A DNA stretch of 64,000 bases from the NCBI RefSeq assembly GCF_032062135.1, contig NC_092860.1, positions 2,231,611 to 2,295,610 of the forward strand, given 5' to 3'. A program made the position numbers and the translations under genes. This document shows positions 56,201 through 64,000 of this stretch, one piece after another (the stretch's first letter is position 1; each line of letters opens with the position of its first letter). Under the pieces are notes generated by a model. The model worked only from the letters and a program-made list of their open reading frames with translations. It searched no databases and had not been told where the DNA came from. The DNA comes from Pyxicephalus adspersus. Its lineage: Eukaryota; Chordata; Amphibia; Anura; Pyxicephalidae.

Positions 56201-57841
56201 CCCTCCTTGTTGCTTTTTATTTGTTTCATTTGGCTGCAAGTTGCAGTTTGAAGTTATACAATATTGTGAATATGGTAGTGGATGATTTTGAAGTACTGGC
56301 CACATTCAGAAAAGAATAAATAAATCAAGCTTATCAGTGAAGGGCAGGATGTTTTCCGAAAATATTGGAAGTGTATTTCACATAAAAGGTTGAACTAAAT
56401 ATCATCCCTACAAAATACACAAAGGAAGTTTTCTCTTGTTTATAGCATTGTGTTTACAATGGCACCCAAGGCATATGTACGCTTTCAATGCATGTATAAC
56501 ACAGCATGCCACAATGGATTTTTTGTATGTGATACATAAAAAGAGACTTTTCCCAGTTCACACGAGGCTATACATTTAGTAAATGGTACAACAATAAAAA
56601 GCATATCCCAATTTGTTTGCCATACATTGGTAGATTATGGTAATAAATTTTGTATTGATGTGGATGAAATGGGATTATGTTCTTTTTGCTACTAATAGCT
56701 TCTTAAAAGGTGAGCTGCCACGTCAACCTTTTCAAAATGAATAGACTGACTTTACATTGCCTGCCCAGCACAAGTGCAGCTCCTAGCCTTTTCCATCCCC
56801 TTTATAATACATAGCTATGTCAAAAGAACAGTAAATCTGTAATGTTTTTGTTTTTTTATTCAAATTGTGTTTTACTTCAAAACAGCAGAACATATTTTGT
56901 GCTTATTTCAGTAACTGTATTGATCGGTCCCACCAAATGGTTTACCATTTATTAGGCCCCATTTTTATATACTTTAAGAAAGGGCCACATATTGAGAATT
57001 ATATCAATGTATTTGCTGCAGATCTCCATAATGAAAATGGAAAAGGGGGTTTCAATAAATGCTTGTGTAGAGATGCTTCGGTGTCAGTAGTTTTACAGAT
57101 CAATAAAAAATGTACTACTGTAGAAACAATGAGTTAAAGATATAGAAACATTCCATGTTACTTTTATACCATGACGTCATACAGTGGGATAATGCTCATA
57201 CAATCGTGATGTTGCTGGAGGTTGCTTAGGTGCAGGGCTGTTCTGGTGAATGTTGAATTTGTTGAGTTTGCATTGTTCAAACATCTCTCCGGTTTCCAGT
57301 CGGCAGATACCAAGCCGTTCAAGCACCACAACTGAAAACTGACGCTATACATCAACGTAACACATGTTCTGATGTTCCAAAGACTGGAATAATATGATTA
57401 GCCGAAGCAAACACATGCTTCTCCTCCACCACACACTTCTCAAACATTGTTAACAGATCTAAAATAATACCAGACTAATATTCACAATGACTTGCTGCGT
57501 GGATTGTTTTTGTAGTGTTTTGGAACTGCTCCATTCTTGTTGCTAAGGCTACTAATGAAGAAATCTGGAGATGTATAGTGCTGCTGCAGGAATGGTGGCG
57601 ACCAAAGCAGGCTCAGGATTACAATCTTCTGTCACAAATATTTTTATAATGATCGTTTCCATGTTTTAGGTTTACAGTACAGCCTAAAGTCCATTTCACA
57701 CAGCAGTGAGCTGTAGTGTTCCCTTTGCAGATTCAACCGCGATCTCAGCCTTTCCCATTCCGGAACCTTTTGGCTGTACATGGCTGGGGCACATTATGGT
57801 GCGGTGCCCAAAAACAACTGGCAGCCTGGTTTCCTCTCTGA
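56201..57841. other. No gene seen
   Basis: AT-rich to about 57150. 57160-57360 has an open minus frame that I cannot assign. 57690-57840 is GC-richer (CATTTCACACAGCAG, GGTGCGGTGCCC) and may be an undelimited MITE. Confidence 0.4.
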
Positions 57842-58053
57842 GGTCATGATTTATTAAAGCTCTCCAAGGCTGAGAAGATTCTGTTTTAGCAGTGAAGCTG
57901 AGTGATCCAGCAAACCCAGAATGGAGTTATTTGTTATTTGTTAGCACATGTTTTCAATCCAGAACTAGATCCATTAAAGGTTTGCTGGATCACCCAGCTT
58001 CACTGATGAACGTGTATCCTCCCCAGCCTTGGAGAGCTTTAATAAATCAGTTC
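57842..58053. mobile_element. Palindromic MITE (TGATTTATTAAAGCT family), copy 2
   Basis: Left end CATGATTTATTAAAGCTCTC and right end GAGAGCTTTAATAAATCAG, with inverse arms through GTGATCCAGCAAACC-type and GTTTGCTGGATCACCCAGC segments and an AATCCAGAACTAGATCC centre. More diverged than copy 1. The open frame 57892-58104 is a by-product. Confidence 0.85.
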
Positions 58054-59154
58054 CAGAATGGTTTTCTTACACAATTTTACACTTGGAGTGTGAAAGTTCT
58101 CTAGGTAGGCACCACGTTCAGAACTTCAGTTTTCTCCATTAGAAAAAAATTGAAGAACATCCTAAACCTAAATTTTTCTGTAGTTTTGAAAAGAATATGG
58201 AGTGGTTAAATTAAATATTTATTTATTTATTGCTACCAGTTTTCTTTCAATAGTTTTTGCTTTACTTCCTCTCCTGAGAAATAACAGGATGTCAGATGGG
58301 ATATCCACCTATCTTCCTCCAGAATGGGAGCTCCGGTTGGAAGGTTCTATGTATGTCTGTTTTAGTTGCAATGCAAACATTTGGATATCTTTTCAGTGAA
58401 AGTGATCATTAGAACAAATACAGATGGTGAATCTCTCTAATGAGGACAAAGACAACATTAATATACTATAAAATATTAGAAAAAAAACATATTGATATTA
58501 GTTGTGTGTTATTTTTAATTGGGATTTCTGTTTGTATCTCTATCTTTGGGTTAGCACACTGCGGTAGTGAAGTTCCATTGTGATTTTTGTTCTTTTGCTA
58601 TTTAAAAGGAAATTATGTACTGCAAATGTAAAACATTACTTGCTTTACCCCTTTGTACTGGCATATTAACAGGCATTTTCCTTCCCACGGACAGCTGTGT
58701 AGTAGAAGTGGGGTGCTTGTAAAGCCTATCTGGATCAAGGTCCTTCTTCACCCCAACTTGGCTCTGAGCATTTACAGAATTCGAGCCATGGCAGATCCAG
58801 CTGGGGGGGGGGGGGGGGGGGGGAGCTGACCGAACACCGAGTGCAGAAGTGCCCTTACTACAGCCTGCAGCCCCCCAATTTTATTTGCTGTGGAAAAAAA
58901 CATGCATAATAGCTCACTATAGTGGGGACAGGAAGCAGTTTATTCAGCAACAAAGCTTTAAATAGACACTGGGGGGCTGCTGGTCATACTTTGGGGCCCT
59001 TTGAGCTCAGGCTATGGCATCTTGTTAATGTGTTTGATTTTTCTACATGCTTCTTCACAGCTAAAGGATTAGTGCTAAGAAACTTTTGGCCATTACGAAA
59101 GTAAAGTTTTAATTTTCAATTACCTATTTCTAAACCAGTGAATCAGACATTCCC
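58054..59154. other. No gene seen
   Basis: AT-rich except around the G-run at 58803. The open frame 58202-58399 is not recognisable. Confidence 0.4.
58803..58823. repeat. Homopolymer of 21 G
   Basis: An uninterrupted run of 21 guanines inside a GC-richer patch (CAGATCCAGCT before, AGCTGACCG after; AGCT borders both sides). Confidence 0.95.
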
Positions 59155-59236
59155 TCAAACATTCCCTTGTGGGGATCTTTAAATTCCATGTTTTTGAGAG
59201 GCAGTAATTGATTCCCACAGGGGAATGTTTGATTTT
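59155..59236. mobile_element. Small palindromic MITE-like repeat
   Basis: AAACATTCCCTTGTGGGGA near 59157 is the inverse of TCCCACAGGGGAATGTTT near 59213, with GAGAGGCAGTAATTGATTC between. Ends extend a little further on both sides. Confidence 0.6.
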
Positions 59237-59959
59237 TTTGTTTTTAAAATGGAGTCCAATATGGTATAAACAGTTTTTTTTAAATCTTTATATTGGCTCC
59301 TGACTATATCCTGACTGCTTTCCTTGCATATCTATTTCAGGTAAATTAGGTGAACATTTAAAGCATCTGCATTATACAGCTTTACAACCCTACTGTGTTG
59401 TCTCCTTACACATCACATATTCAATGCATGTCCTACAAAATAGGTGTTTGACAATAGTAACATTTATTATACAATGAACTCAATCCATACCAATTTCTGG
59501 GTGGAGATATCCTGTAATATTAGCTGAAAATATCATTCCAATCCTAACGAACATGCTGCATAAAATTTTGAAATAGATTTTGGAAAAATGAATCATGCTT
59601 TAGAAGTTAGTCAGCGAGACTTTGCTAGATTTACTAAATTTGCATATTGTGGTTAAGCTGAGAATGTTGGAATTAAGCTGTGGTTTGGGTGACAGGGAAT
59701 TTCTCTTCATATTCTGGAATATCATTATTAGCTATTTAGGTATTTTTTTTACTCCCAATAGAGCAGCTTGGACACCAGGTAAACTTTTTTTTTCTAGCAA
59801 TAGAATGTTAACGTGTTTTAAAGGAAAATTGACAATGTATTTATGATATATTATATATTTGAAAACAATCTGCCTAATGTATTTAATTCTATTTGTTTGT
59901 GATTTGTTTTTAAAGTCTTCTATATATATATTGCTTCCTGCATATTAGTGCTTTACAAA
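59237..59959. other. No gene seen
   Basis: AT-rich sequence without recognised signal. Confidence 0.45.
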
Positions 59960-59961
59960 TA

Positions 59962-60403
59962 CAGTAGAACCTCGGTTATCCGGCACCCGCGCGGAATAGC
60001 CGATTCCGGATAAGTGTAGTTTCCAGTTAACTGAGGTTAATTTCTTTTTCTTTTTCTCAGCCATTCAGCACTTGACTTGAATAGGGAGACTTATCCCCAT
60101 TCACCTCTAGTGCCAAATGGCTGAATGCCTGAGAAAAGAGAAACCCCTCGAAACGCTTGAGCCGTCATCAGGGCTTCCCGTTCCTCAGCCAATCAAGAAG
60201 CGGAACAATCAGCGGAGCTCTTCTCTGTTCTCCCGACAGCTCCGCTCTCCTGATTGCTCCTGGTTGTGGTAAGTGTTCTTGAATGCAGAATACATGCCAC
60301 AGCTCCGCTAGGGCTGCGGGAGCAATCGAGAAGGCGGCGCTGTCTGATGCCGGTTATCTAAATTTTCCAGGTATTTAAGCTCCAGATAATCGGGGTTCTA
60401 CTG
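59962..60403. mobile_element. Tigger/pogo-type MITE with TA target duplication
   Basis: CAGTAGAACCTCGGTTATCC at the left and GGATAATCGGGGTTCTACTG-like sequence at the right are inverse with about three mismatches in 22. TA lies on both sides (59960-59961, 60404-60405). The interior is GC-rich and has no transposase. A CTCGAAACGC…CATCAGGG piece inside is discussed under rejected items. Confidence 0.88.
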
Positions 60404-60412
60404 TATTATTCC

Positions 60413-60620
60413 TTACCTCCTTGGCGGTACGAATACTAAATGTTTTTAAATGTAAAAGCGGTACATTTAAAAATGCTTAGTATTTAAAATTTGTCGCCTC
60501 CCAGGTGCACGGCCCCACCCCACGCTTGCGAGCAAATGACCGGCTGGGATTTGCTTTCCACGGCCTTCCGTCCTCAACGTTCACACGCCAGGGCTGCAGA
60601 TGCCAGCCGGGTCTTGCCAC
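60413..60620 (-). mobile_element. MITE with TTACCTCCTTGGCGG end, truncated
   Basis: TTACCTCCTTGGCGGTACG, an AT-rich TTTAAATGT segment, then GC-rich sequence: the inverse layout of the 61880-62175 copy. It sits eight bases from the Tigger MITE. Confidence 0.65.
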
Positions 60621-61879
60621 TTGATCTATTCATAATCTGATGATGATCTTCTACCGTCTAGAAAAAACTGCTTTACCTCTGCCACTAGAGATTGCCCCAA
60701 TATTAAAGATAAATCAGTTGAATTGTGCACCTATGTGCGGGATTCAGGGCAAAAGCTTGTTTGTTCACAAATAATTGCACAGTGGAGCAGCCCCTTCTTC
60801 CTCCTAAGGAATCAGGCAGTTTCATGAAAGCACATTGCTTTACTGCAGTACTGAAACTAATACAGTGGACAGAAATTTTATAAAGAAACTTTTTTACTAA
60901 CATTTCATTATTATTTTTTTTACTATGATAACAGATGTATTGCCATTCTCATCTTTCATCTGTCAAATTTTCCATTCTTTGCTTTACGTGACGTGTACCC
61001 CATATGATTCTGATTAGCACTATGGAACTAACATTTCACGGCAAATAAAAAAATACTACATCATCTTAATAAGAACCATTATGCTGAACGAGGAGGTGAG
61101 GGTATGCTAGATATTGTTTGAAAGCCTTTGTGCGAGTTCCCTCCCTTTACATACACACATACCCTCCAGACGGAATTCTGAGACTACGAAAGTCAGGAGC
61201 CACGTAATCAATCTGCTATGAATGGTGCCAGCTTAAATCTTATTTTACCAAACAGTCTACAGAAACTATGGAAAAAAATGCTGGGAATTGTAAATATCCA
61301 TAATTGTACATTCTAGGACATGACTGAAAATATTGTTTGGACTACAAAGCAAAAATAGAAACTGCCCAGTAACAAAAAAAATGTGTAAACTAAAAAAAAG
61401 TATAGATAAGCTTGTAACTGAATGACTGTAAAAAAAAACCTTTATTCATACACAAAAATAAAATGAGTCATGGATGTGATACAACATTCTGATTATAATA
61501 AATACATATCAATATTTAAAAAATATTAATGTGCATGTTTTAAAGTCTACATTTTTCTTACATTCTATTATTTATATAATAGACCTGCACCCTGCTGCAT
61601 TACTAACCTCTTTTCTGTCAAAGGCTAGATTCCCTGTTTGCACCTTGGCATTGAAAATGTCCTTAAATATGCACCAATATGGCATAAATTTGATGAAACA
61701 TATATTCCAGTGTACACGCACATTGTATTCATGTATTTCCTCTGTAACTCTATCAAGTTAATAAATAATTTATACACGTAGGGATCAGTTTATAAAGCAG
61801 TGAATGTGATATTCAGCAAATATTTATGCTACAATTTAAATCACATAAAAAAAATAAGTGAAATATATGATAACAACAA
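60621..61879. other. No gene seen
   Basis: AT-rich, unique-looking. Open frames at 60703 (minus) and 61531 are not recognisable. Confidence 0.45.
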
Positions 61880-62175
61880 TTAAAGCGGAACCACTCCTTT
61901 ATATTATGTAAAAAATCTGAGTTTTTAAGTCTTACTTGGTCCCCACGCGCCCGCAACGTCCTCCAGCGATCCCATGCATCACCGGCCGGCATCTGTTTCT
62001 CTGGCGTGTGAATGTTGGGGACTCGGGACCAGGGGACGCAGATCCTGGCTGGCCGGGGCAATGCAAGCGTGCGGCTGGAGGGCGGGACCATGTGGGAAAT
62101 TTAAAATAATAAGTATATTAAAATGTACTGTTTTGACATTTAAAAATACTTAATATTCAGACCGCCAGGGAGGTT
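61880..62175 (+). mobile_element. MITE ending ACCGCCAGGGAGGTTA
   Basis: Starts TTAAAGCGGAACCACTCC, has a GC-rich centre (GGCCGGCATC, GGCTGGCCGGGGC) and ends with ACATTTAAAAATACTTAATA and ACCGCCAGGGAGGTTA. This CCTGGCGGT end is one I associate with an abundant frog repeat. The minus frame 61813-62091 is a by-product. Confidence 0.75.
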
Positions 62176-62427
62176 ATTTACAAGCTTGAGTCCTAGACAA
62201 TATGTTTGCAATATTTGTCCTCCTTTCTGTACAGATCTGTTCAAGCTCAATTGGGTGGTGACCATAGCTGAACTTCAGTTGATCAGTCATTGCATACATT
62301 TTCAGTGGGGTTTAAGTTTGGGCTCTTCATGATTTGATTTCTTTTCATACTGTTTCAGATAATGAGCAGGGGCAAATAACCCCAAACCTTGACCTCGCCC
62401 AGTGCTGAGACACTGAACACTTGGTAC
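62176..62427. other. No gene seen
   Basis: Unique-looking sequence. Confidence 0.35.
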
Positions 62428-62506
62428 CGAGGTTTACTGGATCACCCAGCTTCACTGATTAAAGTATCTTCTTTCCAGCCTTGGTGAGCTTCAATAAATC
62501 AGGTCC
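62428..62506. mobile_element. Half of a TGATTTATTAAAGCT-family MITE
   Basis: GGTTTACTGGATCACCCAGC, TTCACTGATTAAAGTATC and GAGCTTCAATAAATCAGGTC: the right half of the palindrome at 11308. Confidence 0.78.
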
Positions 62507-63065
62507 AATGATGGCAGCCAAAGGGGTTGCCCCCCTCACCTTACCCCATCCTGCTAAGAATAATTCATTTTTAAAGGGCCTTGTTGATACCTATGTGCTC
62601 TCTTGCTCAGGGCTCCCATGGTGGCCAGTAACTTGTTTTAGGCATTTAATCTTTTTTCCGTATTTTCAGAAACACTTTTGTTTTTTTTACTTAAATCCTG
62701 CAGAAAAAAAACAATTTTAGTTTTCCATCCATATGTCAAGATTCTTCCTATAGACAAAACTTGGGGGCCCAAACCATAATCACCATAAAATCAGTGACAA
62801 ACTGTGCTCCTCTTTTCAAAGTCAGTAATTCCCAGATATAAACATATTTTTCCTCAGTTTCAGGGGAGATTGCCTTTTTGGATATTCTCAGAGTCCCCAG
62901 TGAAGAAAAGTAGTTTAGCTCTAATATTCAATTTCTAGAGTTATTGTACATGACTTCACCTTATCCACATGTGCAGACTGTCACTGCTAATATCCAATAG
63001 CCCCATGTAGTGATAGAGTTCCTGTGAACCATGTACATTGTATCATTTCCCCCACTAGGATCCTA
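62507..63065. other. No gene seen
   Basis: AT-rich, no recognised signal. Confidence 0.4.
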
Positions 63066-63235
63066 GCAGAATAGATTGTAAGCTCTTCGGGGGCAGGGCC
63101 TTCTCCTCCTGTGTCACTGTCTGTATCTGTCATTTGCAACCCCTATTTAGTGTACAGCGCTGCGTAATATGTTGGCGCTATATAAATCCTGTTTATTATT
63201 AATAATAATAATAATAATAATAATCAAATAATAAT
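63066..63235 (+). mobile_element. L2-type 3' tail with (AAT)n terminus
   Basis: TAGATTGTAAGCTCTTCGG, CTGTGTCACTGTCTGTATC, TTTGCAACCCCTATTTAGTG, ACAGCGCTGCGTAATATG and GGCGCTATATAAATCCTG, ending in AATAATAAT repeats. A 5'-truncated insertion in the opposite direction to the one at 55355. Confidence 0.9.
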
Positions 63236-64000
63236 AATTTAGCACAAACATCAAAAAAATGCCGTAGACAAAGTGGAGGTTAAAGACAGCACAGACTTTT
63301 CTAGGTATAGAAGTGGTAACGTCTATCAAATAGGAAGGGGTCAGACCTTGTGCTTTCTTTTTTTACTTAACTGATTAAAATGATATCTTACATTCACATA
63401 GGAATAGTCGGATTCTGTAATGATTTCCTTATCTACACTGTCTTTGGTATCCAGTTCCCCATTGAATCACCTCGTACTGCTCGGTGCTTTGCTGATGTTG
63501 TCTGGACTCTGGGAATCTGGTTCTTATACTTTAGGACTCTTGGTACATATTCTAGGGTATGGTGAGTTGATTTTGGGTTTATCCTCAGTGATATACCTGC
63601 AATGGCTGTACAAAATTATTTGAAACAAATTGTAAATCTTCCAAAAGTTTTGAGACTTTTTCAGGAAACAAAGTCTAACGTGACATCCTGCTCTGCTGTT
63701 ACCAAAAAAATACCCATCACAGTTTATAGATCTTATTATGCCTAAAGCATTTCCCTCAATCCTGACATAAAACCCGTACATTTGCTTGAAAGTGACTTAT
63801 AAACTTATTATTTTACATTTAACAAAGACTCAGCTGCAAATGTTAATCAGTACAAAGTGATTGGTATTTGGTAGGTTTGCTGAGTATTTCAATCTTAACC
63901 AAAATTTCTCCTTTAAAGAGACTTTGAGCCTCTGCTATGATTTCTAGCCTTTGTTAAAATGATGTTTATATGGATTTCAGGAAGAATGACTGTTTATATA
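63236..64000. other. No gene seen
   Basis: No recognised repeat. Two overlapping plus-strand frames (63380-63623) and a minus frame have no family I know. Confidence 0.45.

Noticed and set aside
60147..60180. CTCGAAACGC…CATCAGGG segment in the Tigger MITE, resembling the hammerhead-like motif
   Set aside because: The two boxes are on opposite strands relative to the motif order, so no hammerhead can form.

Overview
This window looks like non-coding nuclear DNA from a vertebrate, most likely an anuran amphibian (frog). It is AT-rich. I found no convincing host protein-coding exon, tRNA, rRNA or CRISPR array. What can be supported is a dense, layered set of transposable-element remains of kinds I associate with frog genomes. 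They include tRNA-headed SINEs whose tail matches an L2-type LINE, L1/Tx1-type LINE fragments, a CR1 3' end, Penelope-like (PLE) remains, Tc1 and other Tc1/mariner-IS630 remnants, hAT-type and Tigger-type non-autonomous elements, and several families of palindromic MITEs. The species call is an inference from repeat content.

Layout. 0-10 kb: a Tc1 pseudogene, two hAT MITEs (one with a perfect 8-bp target duplication), a long fold-back element, a CGTACACAC-ended MITE and another hAT element. 10-16 kb: a head-to-head PLE-like pair, a palindromic MITE, then mostly unique-looking sequence with a POU/homeodomain-like motif cluster. 16-19 kb: an old plus-strand L1 interrupted by a younger minus-strand L1 and by a short retro-insertion, each with clear target duplications. 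19-31 kb: a hairpin-rich element, a PLE GIY-YIG coding remnant, a Tc1 fragment, a second PLE-like pair, another L1 with target duplication, and a hAT MITE. 31-41 kb: further PLE-like units, a CR1 tail, a transposase remnant of the DUF4817/mariner kind, and two terminal-inverted-repeat MITEs. 42-49 kb: two more fold-backs, a decayed minisatellite and two SINEs, one split by an L2 tail carrying a perfect 84-bp duplication. 49-64 kb: long featureless stretches, an internally deleted L2 with an intact YADD motif, two Tigger-like MITEs, a 21-G homopolymer and more MITEs.

The most interesting recurring signal is a hammerhead-ribozyme-like motif: CTGANGA, then a short stem, then GAAA, then a CGCGT-like segment. 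It marks at least eight PLE-like units, three of them in head-to-head inverted pairs. A PLE coding remnant in the same window fits the known association of PLEs with hammerhead motifs. The frog motif consistently carries one extra A before the second stem, and whether it self-cleaves is unknown. No genes act together as a pathway here; the logic of the window is successive, nested transposition.
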